This document shows, in pieces, positions 32,360 to 41,482 of a stretch of 64,000 bases of DNA; within the stretch, counting starts at the first letter, position 1, and each line of letters starts with the position of its first letter. The notes below the pieces were generated by a model. The model made no database searches. It was not told the DNA's origin and worked only from the letters and a program-made list of their open reading frames with translations. Made by a program: the position numbers and the translations under genes. This DNA is from Amycolatopsis azurea DSM 43854 (GTDB lineage Bacteria; Actinomycetota; Actinomycetes; Mycobacteriales; Pseudonocardiaceae), in NCBI RefSeq assembly GCF_001995215.1, contig NZ_MUXN01000024.1, positions 124,075-188,074 on the forward strand, read 5' to 3'.

Positions 32360-32932
32360 ATGGGCGATTTCGGTGTCATCGCCGACGTTTCGACGATCAT
32401 CGTGGACCGGCTCACCGAGGCGTTGCGCGGCCTGGACCCGACCGATCCGCCGACCGCGATACTGAGCGACCTCGAGAACCGGCCGACCACGGCGACGCTC
32501 ACGGTCTTCCTGTACGAGATCGCGGAGGACCCGACTTCGCGCAACCGGCCGCCGGTCCGGTCGCTGCCACCGGCCGCGCCCACGAGCCGCAAACCGCCGA
32601 TGGCGCTCCTGCTGCGCTACCTGATCACCCCGTGGGGCGGCAGCCAGGAAACCCAGCATCAGATGATCGGACGAGCCCTCCAAGTCTTCTACGACGACGC
32701 GATCTGGACCGGCGAGGAACTGTCGGGCAGCATGGCGGGCACCACGGAAGCGTTGCAGTTCACCTTGACGCCGCTGACCCTCGATCAGAAGTCGTGGATC
32801 TGGTACGCGATCCAGAAGCCGTACCGGCTGTCCCTCAACTACGAGGTCCGGGTCGTCAACCTCGACTCCCTCGACGTTGCGGAGCTTCGGCTCGTGCAGA
32901 GCCGGACACTCACGGGGACGCCGGTGCCATGA
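32360..32932 (+). CDS. eCIS Pvc16-like protein (DUF4255)
   Basis: This 190-aa protein is of the DUF4255/Pvc16 family, the cap or tail-terminator component of extracellular contractile injection systems. The N-terminus (VIADVSTIIVDRLTEALRGL) and the middle block (MALLLRYLITPWGGS with a following H-Q-M-I-G-R-A-L) are the family's signature. The ATG has AGGGGAGGA upstream. It opens the eCIS operon and overlaps the next gene (ATGA). Confidence 0.88.
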   Translation: MGDFGVIADVSTIIVDRLTEALRGLDPTDPPTAILSDLENRPTTATLTVFLYEIAEDPTSRNRPPVRSLPPAAPTSRKPPMALLLRYLITPWGGSQETQHQMIGRALQVFYDDAIWTGEELSGSMAGTTEALQFTLTPLTLDQKSWIWYAIQKPYRLSLNYEVRVVNLDSLDVAELRLVQSRTLTGTPVP

Positions 32933-33657
32933 CCCGCTTCCGCCCCGTCGAGACCTCCGTCCTGTTCAGCCCGGCCTGGTTCGTGCCGTTCGACGAGTTC
33001 GCCCAGCGCATGCGGTCGGCCGACGTCGTCACCGAACTGGACCGCTTCGACCCGGTCGAGAACGTCTGGGTGGTCCAGGACACGCCGTCGATCCGGACCC
33101 CGAGCGCCGCGATCGCGTACCCGCAGCTGGGCCGCCGACGGGGGCCGGGCGCCAGGCCGGAGCGGTTCCGCGTCCGGTTCTCCGGCATCGGGCTCGCGCC
33201 GCTGTACCCGGCGGACGGGGAGAACTTCGACGCCGCCGTGGTCGGGATCGGCTTCACCGCGTACCCGTACGACGACGTCACCCCGCCCGCGGTCCGGAGC
33301 GAACCGCGGCTGGTCCGGTTGTTGCCGAGTGTCGCGTTCCCGTACGGGCCGGGCACCCGCACGGTGTACGGCGTCGTCGTCGACAAGGTCACCCGGGTGC
33401 CGGTGGCGAACGCGCTGGTGGAGGCGAGAGGCCTCACGAGCAGGGACCGGACGCCGTGGCTGGAGCGGACCCTGACCGACACGACGGGCTCGTTCCGGCT
33501 CGCCCTGCGGTGGGAAGGCGAGCCGGTCGCGGGACCGCCTCCGGAGCAGATCTTCCACCTCAAGGCCACCGAGCGGCCGGGGCGGACCGGGGTGCTGGAC
33601 GTCCGGCTGCCCTCCGGACGCGACCGACGGCACGTCATCGAGATCGTCGAGCAGTAG
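32929..33657 (+). CDS. eCIS-associated protein with carboxypeptidase-regulatory-like domain
   Basis: This 242-aa protein has an N-terminal ~130 residues resembling nothing I can name (TRFRPVETSVLFSPAWFVPF, with conserved aromatic/proline content). Its C-terminal Ig-like beta-sandwich (VYGVVVDKVTRVPVANALVEAR, then D-T-T-G-S-F-R) is of the carboxypeptidase regulatory-like type. Proteins of this composition sit between the cap and sheath genes in actinobacterial eCIS clusters; a structural or decoration role is inferred from position only. It overlaps Pvc16 and is followed 15 bases later by the sheath gene. Confidence 0.7.
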   Translation: MTRFRPVETSVLFSPAWFVPFDEFAQRMRSADVVTELDRFDPVENVWVVQDTPSIRTPSAAIAYPQLGRRRGPGARPERFRVRFSGIGLAPLYPADGENFDAAVVGIGFTAYPYDDVTPPAVRSEPRLVRLLPSVAFPYGPGTRTVYGVVVDKVTRVPVANALVEARGLTSRDRTPWLERTLTDTTGSFRLALRWEGEPVAGPPPEQIFHLKATERPGRTGVLDVRLPSGRDRRHVIEIVEQ

Positions 33658-33672
33658 AGAAGGAGCCAAGCC

Positions 33673-35940
33673 ATGCCCGAGTACCTGAGCCCCGGCGTCT
33701 ACGTCGAGGAGGTCGACGCGGGGCCGCGGCCGATCGCGGGGGTGAGCACCAGCACGGCGGGCATGGTCGGGGTGACCCAGCGCGGCCCGACCACCGGGAA
33801 ACCGAAGCTGGTCACGAACTTCCTCGAATTCCAGACCACTTTCGGCGGCTTCCTGCCCGAGCCACCCCCGACGATCCGGAACGCCTGGGCCGAGAACCCG
33901 ACCGAAGGGGGCCGTTGGTGGCTGTTCCCGCTGGCGGTCAAAGGCTTCTTCGACAACGGCGGCCAGCGCCTCTACGTCAAGCGGGTCTTCAGCCGCACCG
34001 CGCAGGCCGCGTCCGGCACGGTCGGCTCGGGGCTGGTCAGCCCGATCACCCAGGACGCCGCGGCCGGGTCCACCACGCTTCAGCTCGGACACCTGGTCGG
34101 GTTCACCGGTACGGACGACATCACCGTCTTCCGTGGCAGCGACAACGTCCCGATCGGCCCCGCCAAGATCACCGCGTACGACGTCACCACCGGGCGGGTC
34201 GCGCTCAACACCGGTCTGCAAGCCGAGGTGAAGACGGCGCGCGGGGACTACGTCCAGAAGGGTGCCCGGGACGCCACGCCGAGCCTGCGCTTCTCCGCGT
34301 CGAGTCCCGGTTCTTGGGGCAAGGGCGTCCAGGTCCGGATCTCGCCGTCGGTCAGCGCCTCGCTCCCGGTCCTGCCCGACCCGAACGAGGGCCCGCTGTT
34401 CGTCACCGCGCTCGCCGCCGACGCCGCCAAGGACGCCGTGTCGATCGAGGTGAACGAGGTGTCCGGGCTCGACCCGGATCCCTTGCCGGACGACGTGTGG
34501 GTCCTGATCAACGAGCGGCGTTTCAAGGTCACCGTCGCCCAGCCCGCCAACGGCCGCGTGACGCTCACCTTCCCGGCGGGCACCACGCACGCGCCGTGGA
34601 AGACCGGTCTCACCGTCCGCCGGGTCCGCCGGGCCAACGCCGGCGCCGGCCGCGAACTGCGGATCAGCGGCTCCAGCAGGCTGTACGCCGGCGCGGCCAC
34701 CCAGCTCGACACAGGTGACAAGCTGACTCCGCTGCACGTCGTGACCATCGGGGCCGACGACGTCGTCACCTTCGACGCGAACACGCCGGACCTGCTCTTC
34801 GAGACGGCGAGGGTCCAGCTGATCGAGTCCACTGTGGACACGCGATTCGCCGACCCCGGCGGCGGTTCGGTCACCGAGACGTTCCGCAACCTGCGCCTGA
34901 CCGGCGACGGGCCCGGGACCTTGGTGGGCACCTTGGCGAGCCGGTCACAGCTGGTCCTCGCGACCACGTTGGCCGGGCTCAGCACCGATCCCGCCAAGTT
35001 CCCCACGCCCGGAAAGGGTTCCTGGCTGCCCTTGGCCGACGACGGCGACGACGCGTACGGCGGACTCACGGTCGGGGACTTCGTCGGCACGGACGGCGGC
35101 AGCGGCAAGCGCACCGGGATCGTCGCGCTGGAGGACATCGACGAGGTCTCGATCTGCGCCGTGCCCGGCGTGTGGTCGGGCACCGTCGAGTCGGCGCTGA
35201 TCACGCATTGCGAGCAGCTCAAGGACCGGTTCGCCGTCCTCGACCCGAAGGACGGCCTCGACATCGAGGGCATCCAGACGTTCCGCGAGCCGTTCGACAC
35301 CAAGTACGCCGCCCTGTACTACCCGTGGCTGGTCGTCAACGACCCTTCGACCAACCAGTTCGTCGAAGCGCCCCCGTCCGGACACATGGCCGGGATCTAC
35401 GCCCGCACCGACACCGAACGGGGCGTCCACAAGGCGCCCGCCAACGCGGTGATCCGCGGTATCCGGACGCCCGGCGGGATCGCGCAGGACGTCGTCAAAC
35501 GGCAGCAGGACCTGTTGAACCCCAAGGGGATCAACGCGCTGCGGTTCTTCCCGAATCTGGGCCAGCGGGTGTGGGGCGCGCGCACGCTGTCGTCGGACAG
35601 TTCGTGGAAGTACATCAACGTGCGACGCCTCTTCCTGTTCCTGGAGGAATCGATCGACGAGGGCACGCAGTGGGTCGTGTTCGAACCGAACGACGAGGCG
35701 CTGTGGGCGCTGGTGCGGCAGACCGTCACGAACTTCCTCACCACCGTCTGGCGGAGCGGGGCGCTCTTCGGCGCCACCGCGGACGAGGCGTTCTTCGTGC
35801 GGTGCGACCGCTCCACGATGACCGACGACGACATCGCCAACGGCAGGCTCATCTGCGTGATCGGGGTGGCGCCCGTGTTCCCGGCGGAGTTCGTGATCTT
35901 CCGGATCCAGCAGAAGACCCGCGAGCCCCAGCTCGTCTAG
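33673..35940 (+). CDS. eCIS contractile sheath protein 1
   Basis: This is a 755-aa phage tail sheath (gp18/Pvc2-4) homologue. The N-terminus YLSPGVYVEEVDAGPRPIAG and the C-terminal region (WVVFEPNDEALWALVRQTV, FLTTVWRSGALFGA, DEAFFVRCD) are typical. A large central insertion (about residues 100-450) makes it longer than most eCIS sheaths (roughly 350-500 aa) and should add an outer surface domain. The sheath contracts to drive the tube. A strong AAGGAG site precedes the ATG. Confidence 0.93.
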   Translation: MPEYLSPGVYVEEVDAGPRPIAGVSTSTAGMVGVTQRGPTTGKPKLVTNFLEFQTTFGGFLPEPPPTIRNAWAENPTEGGRWWLFPLAVKGFFDNGGQRLYVKRVFSRTAQAASGTVGSGLVSPITQDAAAGSTTLQLGHLVGFTGTDDITVFRGSDNVPIGPAKITAYDVTTGRVALNTGLQAEVKTARGDYVQKGARDATPSLRFSASSPGSWGKGVQVRISPSVSASLPVLPDPNEGPLFVTALAADAAKDAVSIEVNEVSGLDPDPLPDDVWVLINERRFKVTVAQPANGRVTLTFPAGTTHAPWKTGLTVRRVRRANAGAGRELRISGSSRLYAGAATQLDTGDKLTPLHVVTIGADDVVTFDANTPDLLFETARVQLIESTVDTRFADPGGGSVTETFRNLRLTGDGPGTLVGTLASRSQLVLATTLAGLSTDPAKFPTPGKGSWLPLADDGDDAYGGLTVGDFVGTDGGSGKRTGIVALEDIDEVSICAVPGVWSGTVESALITHCEQLKDRFAVLDPKDGLDIEGIQTFREPFDTKYAALYYPWLVVNDPSTNQFVEAPPSGHMAGIYARTDTERGVHKAPANAVIRGIRTPGGIAQDVVKRQQDLLNPKGINALRFFPNLGQRVWGARTLSSDSSWKYINVRRLFLFLEESIDEGTQWVVFEPNDEALWALVRQTVTNFLTTVWRSGALFGATADEAFFVRCDRSTMTDDDIANGRLICVIGVAPVFPAEFVIFRIQQKTREPQLV

Positions 35941-35956
35941 TTGAAAGGCAGAGGAA

Positions 35957-36415
35957 ATGCCACCAGTGACGCGGGACGACCCGTATGCCGCGTATAACTT
36001 CCTGGTCATCGTGACCAACGTCAGCGACGACGGCGTCGCGGTGAGCGGGTCGTTCACCGAAGTCAGCGGGCTGGACGTCGAGTTGCCGCCGATCGAGTAC
36101 CGCACCGGCAGCGAGGACATCACGGTCCGCAAGCTCGTGGGGCTCAAGAAGTTCCCGAGCGCGCTGACGTTGAAGCGCGGGGTCACCGGCCACGTCGGCT
36201 TCTGGAACTGGGTGAAGGAGTCGCTCGACGGCCGGGTGCGGCGCACGTCGGGCTCGATCATCATGCTCGACGAGAACCGCCAGGAGGTCATGCGCTGGAA
36301 CTTCGACCGGGCCTGGCCGACGAAGTACACCGGACCGTCGTTCAACGCGACCAAGAACGAGATCGCCATGGAGACGCTCGTTCTGGCCGTCGAGAGCCTC
36401 TTGATCGACGCATGA
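35957..36415 (+). CDS. eCIS inner tube protein 1
   Basis: The 152-aa protein is a gp19/Pvc1-type tube subunit: YAAYNFLVIVTN, SFTEVSGLDVELPPIEYR, FPSALTLKRGV and the closing NEIAMETLVLAVE. Hexameric rings of this protein form the hollow tube that carries cargo. It follows the first sheath by 16 bases with an AGAGGA ribosome site and precedes a second sheath, so sheath and tube genes alternate. Confidence 0.93.
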   Translation: MPPVTRDDPYAAYNFLVIVTNVSDDGVAVSGSFTEVSGLDVELPPIEYRTGSEDITVRKLVGLKKFPSALTLKRGVTGHVGFWNWVKESLDGRVRRTSGSIIMLDENRQEVMRWNFDRAWPTKYTGPSFNATKNEIAMETLVLAVESLLIDA

Positions 36416-36425
36416 GCGGGCACCG

Positions 36426-37889
36426 ATGACCCTTCCCGGCGTTTCCCTGACCTTCGAGCGAGCGGTCGCCGACGACGAGCCGCTGCGCACGGACGTGGCC
36501 GTGTTCCTCGGCCGTACCCGGCGCGGCCCGGTCGGCGAACCCGTCCGCGTCGAGAGCTGGAACGACGTCGTGGGCACGTTCGGCCCGCCGGACGGCGCGT
36601 CGGCGACGACGTACGCGCTGCGCGGGTTCTTCGAGAACCAGGGCCGCACGGCGTGGGTGCTGCGGGTGGCCGGGCCCTCTGCGACCGCGAGTGCACCGTG
36701 GACGGACGGTTTCCGCGTGGTGGCGGCGAGTCCCGGCGCGTGGGCGAACGGCGGCCGGGTCTCCGTGCAGTACCGGAAGAGCAGCGTCGCGGGCCCGCCC
36801 ACGGTCTCCGTGCGCGTGCGCGTGCCGGGGGAGCCGCCGGAGACCTTCGCCGGTATGGCTCCCCGTGAGGTCGCGGACCGGCTCACCGCGTCCCGTCTCG
36901 TGCGGGTGGTATCGGTGGGCGCGGCGGATCCGATCCCGCCGGGCGCGCCGATCTCGATGTCGTGGGAGCTGACGCTCGCCGGCGGCACGGACAGCCCGCC
37001 GGGGCGGGCCGAATACGAGTCCGCGGTGGCGGCGCAGGCCGAGCTGCCGGAACCGGCACTGGTGGCGCTGCCGGACGTCGGTTCAGACCTGCGCGCCGAC
37101 GACCACCGGGAACTGGTGCTGGGCCTGCTGGGTGTCGTGGCGCCACTGCTGGACCGGCTGGTGCTGCTGGACGTGCCGCCCGATCTGTCCACAGTGGACC
37201 AGGTCGCCGGATGGGTGGAAGCGCTGGCGAGCCTCGGCGACGAAGCCTTGCTCGCCGCCGTGGCGGCGTACCACCCGCCGCTTCGCGCACCGGAACTCGC
37301 GGGCACCGGTCTGCGGACCGTCCCGGCTTCGGGGCACGTCGCGGGGTTGGTCGCCAGGCTCGACGCCGAGCGGGGCGCCGCGTACACCCCGGCGAACGCC
37401 ACGCTGCTGGACGCCGTCGACCTGGAGGTCGAGTACCCGGAGGCACAGCAGGTCCGGCTGTTCGAAGCGAACGTCGACCTGGTGCGCTGCCTGCGCGGCC
37501 GCGGTCTCGTGGTGTGGGGCGGGCGGACGCTGTCCGGCGACCCGCGTCGCCGGTACGTCGCCCATCGCCGATTGCTTCATCTGCTGGTGCGGGCGATCCG
37601 CCGGGCCGCCGCGCCGCTGGTGTTCGAGGTGAACTCGCCGGAGCTTCGGCTGTCGCTCGTCCGCGCGATCACGTCGGTGCTGCTGGAGGCGTTTCAGACC
37701 GGCGCGCTCGCCGGCACCCGGCCGGAAGACGCCTTCCGCGTCGTGTGCGACGAGACCACGAACCCGCCGGAGCAGGACCCCGGCCAGGTCGTCTGCGAGA
37801 TCGAGGTCGCGCCCGCCGTTCCCATGGAGTTCATCGCGCTGCGGCTCGTGCTCGGCCAGGACCGCGGCCTGGAGGTGATCGAGCGGTGA
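36426..37889 (+). CDS. eCIS contractile sheath protein 2
   Basis: The 487-aa protein is a second sheath homologue: DVAVFLGRTRRGPVG near the start, YTPANATLLDAVDLEVEY, LVVWGGRTLSGDPRRRYVAH and the C-terminal core APLVFEVNSPELRLSLVRA. It lacks the large insertion of sheath 1 and is about the usual length. In PVC-type systems, extra sheath paralogues form the ring next to the baseplate; the same division of labour is likely here. It starts 10 bases after tube 1 and ends in a GTGA overlap with tube 2. Confidence 0.9.
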   Translation: MTLPGVSLTFERAVADDEPLRTDVAVFLGRTRRGPVGEPVRVESWNDVVGTFGPPDGASATTYALRGFFENQGRTAWVLRVAGPSATASAPWTDGFRVVAASPGAWANGGRVSVQYRKSSVAGPPTVSVRVRVPGEPPETFAGMAPREVADRLTASRLVRVVSVGAADPIPPGAPISMSWELTLAGGTDSPPGRAEYESAVAAQAELPEPALVALPDVGSDLRADDHRELVLGLLGVVAPLLDRLVLLDVPPDLSTVDQVAGWVEALASLGDEALLAAVAAYHPPLRAPELAGTGLRTVPASGHVAGLVARLDAERGAAYTPANATLLDAVDLEVEYPEAQQVRLFEANVDLVRCLRGRGLVVWGGRTLSGDPRRRYVAHRRLLHLLVRAIRRAAAPLVFEVNSPELRLSLVRAITSVLLEAFQTGALAGTRPEDAFRVVCDETTNPPEQDPGQVVCEIEVAPAVPMEFIALRLVLGQDRGLEVIER

Positions 37890-38386
37890 CCACACCGGCC
37901 GACCAGTTGCTCGCGCTGAACGAGCCGCTGCCGAAGTTCCGCTTCCTCGTGACGCTGTCCCCGGCGGACGTGTACCTGCCGCCCGCGCAGGCACTGCTGT
38001 TGCAGGTGGTGGCGTCGGGTGCCTTCCAGGAGGTGACCGGGCTGGGGGCGCAGCTGGAGGTGGTGAACTACCCGGAGGGCGGCCGCAACGACTCGGTGCA
38101 CCGGCTTCCGCTGCGGCATTCGTGGAACCCGATCACCCTCAAACGCGGCGTGGTCCGCGACCGGCTGCTGTGGTCCTGGTACGAGACAGGCCTGCACGAC
38201 TCGCTTGGCGCCCGCCGGGACGGCGCGCTGATCATGCTCGACGAGGCCGGGCTGCCCGCGAAGTCCTGGATCTTCCACGGCGGGCTGGCCGCCAAGTGGA
38301 GCGGTCCGGATCTGCACGCCGAACAGAACGCGGTCGCCATCGAGTCCTTGGAAATCGCCCACGAACGCCTGACGGCCGTCCTCTAG
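37886..38386 (+). CDS. eCIS inner tube protein 2 (tube-baseplate type)
   Basis: The 166-aa protein is a second gp19-like tube paralogue: FRFLVTLSPADVYL, EVTGLGAQLEVVNYPEGG, PITLKRGVVRDRLLWSWYE and AVAIESLEIAHE. The longer loop after strand one (PPAQALLLQVVASGAF) fits a Pvc5-like initiator tube ring that docks on the hub. GTG start overlapping the sheath 2 stop. Confidence 0.88.
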   Translation: MTTPADQLLALNEPLPKFRFLVTLSPADVYLPPAQALLLQVVASGAFQEVTGLGAQLEVVNYPEGGRNDSVHRLPLRHSWNPITLKRGVVRDRLLWSWYETGLHDSLGARRDGALIMLDEAGLPAKSWIFHGGLAAKWSGPDLHAEQNAVAIESLEIAHERLTAVL

Positions 38387-38397
38387 GAGACACGAGC

Positions 38398-38586
38398 GTG
38401 CCCAAGAACCTGATCATCCACAACCTCGAAGTGCGGTTCCAGGTGGAAGGCGACGACAAGGGCCTGTTCACGATCCTGTTCAACAAGCACATCCAGGCGT
38501 GGGCACGGCTGTACGAAGAGGAGTGCGCCAGGGCCGAGCGCAGCGGCGACGACCGCAAGCTCGGGGACTCGGGAGGCCACCGGTGA
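38398..38586 (+). CDS. Small eCIS baseplate-region protein (Pvc6 position)
   Basis: The product has 62 aa from a GTG with AGGAG upstream. It begins PKNLIIHNLEVRFQVEGDD, resembling the short DUF5908/Pvc6-type proteins found between tube and LysM genes, and continues with an aromatic, charged helix (FNKHIQAWARLYEEE). Its exact role is unknown. It overlaps the LysM gene start (GTGA). Confidence 0.75.
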   Translation: MPKNLIIHNLEVRFQVEGDDKGLFTILFNKHIQAWARLYEEECARAERSGDDRKLGDSGGHR

Positions 38587-39245
38587 GTGTCACGCCGTTC
38601 TCGGCGGTGAGCCAGGGCGCCGAGGCGCACCTGGAGATCGACCGCCCGCCCAACCGGAGCCCGCAGGTGATCCCGCTGCGGTTCAACCCGACCGAGTACA
38701 AGCTGAGCAAGAGCAACACCTTCGCCGAGATCACCATCCCCGGGTTGGAGACGCCCCCGATCCAGTTCATCCGCGGCGGCTCCGAAACGCTCTCGCTCCA
38801 GGCGCTGGTCGACACGTCGGACACGCTGAACGACGTCCGGACGTCCTATGTGGACGCCATCCGCGACCTCATGCGCGTCGACACGACCGAGCACGCGCCG
38901 CCGATCGTCCGGTTCCACTGGAACGGGCCCGTGTTCAAGGGCGTGCTGGAGAAGCTGGACGTGAACTACGTGCTCTTCGCCAAGAACGGTGTGCCGTTGC
39001 GGGCGCAGCTGGACCTCACGCTGAAGGAGTACCGCCTGGCGAAGGACCAGGCGGTGGATCCGCCGCGTTCTTCGCCGACGGTGGAGAAGAGCTACGTGGT
39101 GCGTCGAGGCGACACGTGGGACCGCATCTCTTCTGCCGTGTACCGGCGTCCGGACGCGTGGCGGGAACTGGCTCGTGCCAACGGGATCGCCGATCCCCGC
39201 GACCTGCGGCCGGGGCTGGTGCTGACCGTGCCCCGGCTGCCGTGA
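38583..39245 (+). CDS. eCIS LysM-domain baseplate adaptor (Pvc7-like)
   Basis: This 220-aa protein has an N-terminal Pvc7/gp53-like half (IPLRFNPTEYKLSKSNTFAEI, FIRGGSETLSLQALVDTSD) and a C-terminal LysM domain (VVRRGDTWDRISSAVY, WRELARANGI, GLVLTVP). In contractile systems this protein links the inner tube to the spike hub. It has a GTG start in a GTGA overlap. Confidence 0.9.
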   Translation: MSVTPFSAVSQGAEAHLEIDRPPNRSPQVIPLRFNPTEYKLSKSNTFAEITIPGLETPPIQFIRGGSETLSLQALVDTSDTLNDVRTSYVDAIRDLMRVDTTEHAPPIVRFHWNGPVFKGVLEKLDVNYVLFAKNGVPLRAQLDLTLKEYRLAKDQAVDPPRSSPTVEKSYVVRRGDTWDRISSAVYRRPDAWRELARANGIADPRDLRPGLVLTVPRLP

Positions 39246-39258
39246 GAGGGAGTGTGCG

Positions 39259-40452
39259 ATGACAGCGCCCGCGGGCACGAAGCCCGAGATCGCCGACCCG
39301 GACGGCTACGCCCCCGAGTTCGAGGTGGTCGTCGAGGGTCTCCAGGCCGATCCGACGACCAAGAACGACATCCTCGACATCAAGGTGCACCGGGACATCG
39401 ACGAGATGTCCGGCTTCGATCTGGAGCTGAACAACTGGGACGACGTCACGCTCAAGTTCAAGCACAGTGACTCGGACAAGCTGAAGATCGGCACGCGGGT
39501 CTCCGTCCGGCTCGGCTACGCGGACAAGCTGCTGACCGTCGGCACGGGGACGATCAGCTCGCTCGCCCCCAAGTTCCCCGACGGCGCGTCGCCGACGGTC
39601 TCCATCACGTGCGTGGACGGGATGCTCGCGCTCAAGGATCGCAAGCCCACCAAGGAAGAGGACAAGAACTTCGTCCGGAAGACGGACTGGGAGATCGCCG
39701 AGCAGATCGCCCGGCGCAACAAGCTGGCGGTCAAGACGACCCGCGAGGGGCCGAGGCACGACCTCGTGGTGCAGAAGAACCAGACCGACGCGCAGTTCCT
39801 GATGGAACGGGCGAAGCGGATCGACTTCGACTGCTACATCCTGCCGGATCCGAAGACGGGTGAGCAGACGCTCTATTTCGTCAAACCCACCGACGGTCGC
39901 GACAGCCGTCCGATCCGGCTGTTCCGCCTCGCGTACAGCCCGGGGCTCGCCACCGGTCCCAGCGGGCAGCCGCCGGGGCTGGTGCCCAACCTCCTCGACT
40001 TCACGCCGACGCTGACGGTGTCCAACCAGGTCAGCAAGCTCACCGTGCACGGCTGGGATCCGGTGAAGGCGCAGCCGATCGAGTACGTCGCGACCTCGAA
40101 GGACCTGCCAGGCGGGCAGAACACGGCCGAGGGCCAGAGCGGACCGGAGGCGGCGGAGAGCGCCGCGGGCGGCCGTCAAGAGGTGATCGTGGACGCTCCG
40201 GTCCTCAGCCAGGAGGAGGCCAAGGAACTGGCCGTCGCGCTGCTGCGGGAGCGGGCGTACGAGTTCATCACCGCGACCGGCCGGGTGGCCGGGCTGCCGG
40301 AGCTGCGGCCGGGGGACAACCTGGAGATCTTTGGTCTGGGCAAGCGGTTCTCCGGCAGCTACTTCGTCAAACGGGTCGAGCACACGCTCAACACGAGCGG
40401 CTTCTTCACCACGTTCACCGGCCGGAGGATCTTCCAGGGGGACAAGCGATGA
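39259..40452 (+). CDS. eCIS hub protein (gpD / VgrG N-terminal-like, Pvc8)
   Basis: A 397-aa phage late-control-D type hub: PEFEVVVEGLQADPT at the start, DLELNNWDDVTLKFKHSDSD, SITCVDGMLALKDRKP and the closing HTLNTSGFFTTFTGRRI. In this cluster the VgrG function is split, with the hub here and the OB-fold spike in the next gene, which overlaps by four bases (ATGA). Confidence 0.9.
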   Translation: MTAPAGTKPEIADPDGYAPEFEVVVEGLQADPTTKNDILDIKVHRDIDEMSGFDLELNNWDDVTLKFKHSDSDKLKIGTRVSVRLGYADKLLTVGTGTISSLAPKFPDGASPTVSITCVDGMLALKDRKPTKEEDKNFVRKTDWEIAEQIARRNKLAVKTTREGPRHDLVVQKNQTDAQFLMERAKRIDFDCYILPDPKTGEQTLYFVKPTDGRDSRPIRLFRLAYSPGLATGPSGQPPGLVPNLLDFTPTLTVSNQVSKLTVHGWDPVKAQPIEYVATSKDLPGGQNTAEGQSGPEAAESAAGGRQEVIVDAPVLSQEEAKELAVALLRERAYEFITATGRVAGLPELRPGDNLEIFGLGKRFSGSYFVKRVEHTLNTSGFFTTFTGRRIFQGDKR

Positions 40453-41081
40453 CTATCAGGCCGCGCGCCATGTCGAGCGACCAGCGCTACTACGGTGTCG
40501 TGCCGGCCGAGGTCGTCCAGAACGACGGGGACGACGAAGGCCGGGTGAAGGTCAAGTACTACTGGCTGGACGGCGGCGCGTCCATCAGCCCGTGGGTCCG
40601 GGTCAGCCAGCTCTACGCGGGTGGCGGTTACGGCTCGCTGTTCGTGCCCGAGGTCGGCGACGAGGTGCTGGTCGCCTTCTTCCAGGGCGACATGCGGCAG
40701 CCGTACGTCCTCGGCGGGCTCTACAACGGCAAGAAGAAGCCGCCGACCGCGCACAGCGAGGGACGCGACCAGAAGGTCATCCGTACCAAGGCCGGGCACC
40801 GGATCCTCTTCGACGACAAGGCGAAGGAGATCACGATCAACACCTCGGCGGGCGCGAAGGTGGTGCTCAAGGACAGCGGGGAGATCACGGTCGAGGCCAA
40901 GACGGTGACCGTGAAATCCAGCGGCATCGACCTCGGCGGTGGTTCGACCGAGCCCGTCGTGCTCGGCAACGCGCTCCTGCAGGCCTTCATCCAGCACACC
41001 CATCCGGCGCCGGGTGGCGTCACCGGTCCCGCGACGCCGCTGCCGCCGTCCGTGCTCGCGAAGAAGGTGAAGGCGACGTGA
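40449..41081 (+). CDS. eCIS spike protein (gp5 / VgrG OB-fold and beta-needle)
   Basis: This 210-aa protein has an OB-fold (YYGVVPAEVVQNDGDDEGRV, SLFVPEVGDEVLVAFFQGD, PYVLGGLYNGK) followed by a short beta-helical needle (GHRILFDDKAKEITINTSAG, GEITVEAKTVTVKSSGIDLG) and a tail with IQHTHPAPG. It should trimerise to form the membrane-piercing spike. No separate PAAR tip gene is seen in the cluster, so this C-terminal tail may act as the tip. Confidence 0.9.
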   Translation: MTIRPRAMSSDQRYYGVVPAEVVQNDGDDEGRVKVKYYWLDGGASISPWVRVSQLYAGGGYGSLFVPEVGDEVLVAFFQGDMRQPYVLGGLYNGKKKPPTAHSEGRDQKVIRTKAGHRILFDDKAKEITINTSAGAKVVLKDSGEITVEAKTVTVKSSGIDLGGGSTEPVVLGNALLQAFIQHTHPAPGGVTGPATPLPPSVLAKKVKAT

Positions 41082-41482
41082 CCGAACCCTTCCTCGGCAC
41101 CGGCTGGCGGTTCCCGATCCTGCCCGACGAGGCGGGCCGTCTCGCCTACGCCGTCGGCGAGACCAGCATCGAGCACTGCCTGCGTGCGCTGCTGCTCACC
41201 GCCACGGGCGAACGCGTGATGCGGCCGGACCTCGGCACCACGGTGAGCGAGTCGGTGTTCGCGCCCGGCAGCGCGCAGAACCTGCGCGACCTCGAACGGT
41301 CGATCGCCGAAGCAGTGCGCACCTTCGAACCTCGGGTGGAGCTTTCCAGCGTCCTCGCCGAGACCGACCCGGCCGACGAATCCCGCGTCACGATCTCGGT
41401 CGAGTACCGGATCCGGCGCACCAACACCAAGGCCAACCTGGTGTTCCCGTTCTACCTAGGGCTGACGGGAACCACGCCATGA
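41078..41482 (+). CDS. eCIS baseplate wedge protein (gp25/gpW-like, Pvc9)
   Basis: The 134-aa protein belongs to the gp25 family: GWRFPILPDEAGRLAYAVGE, IEHCLRALLLTATGERVMRP, FEPRVELSSVLAETDPAD. The conserved arginine-containing T-x-x-G-E-R-V-M-R-P turn is intact; it starts the baseplate wedge and contacts the first sheath ring. GTG start in a GTGA overlap. Confidence 0.92.
   Translation: MTEPFLGTGWRFPILPDEAGRLAYAVGETSIEHCLRALLLTATGERVMRPDLGTTVSESVFAPGSAQNLRDLERSIAEAVRTFEPRVELSSVLAETDPADESRVTISVEYRIRRTNTKANLVFPFYLGLTGTTP

Noticed and set aside
32839..34737. Long minus-strand frames over the eCIS sheath region
   Set aside because: No domain, no ribosome site, and exactly complementary to well-recognised sheath and structural genes.
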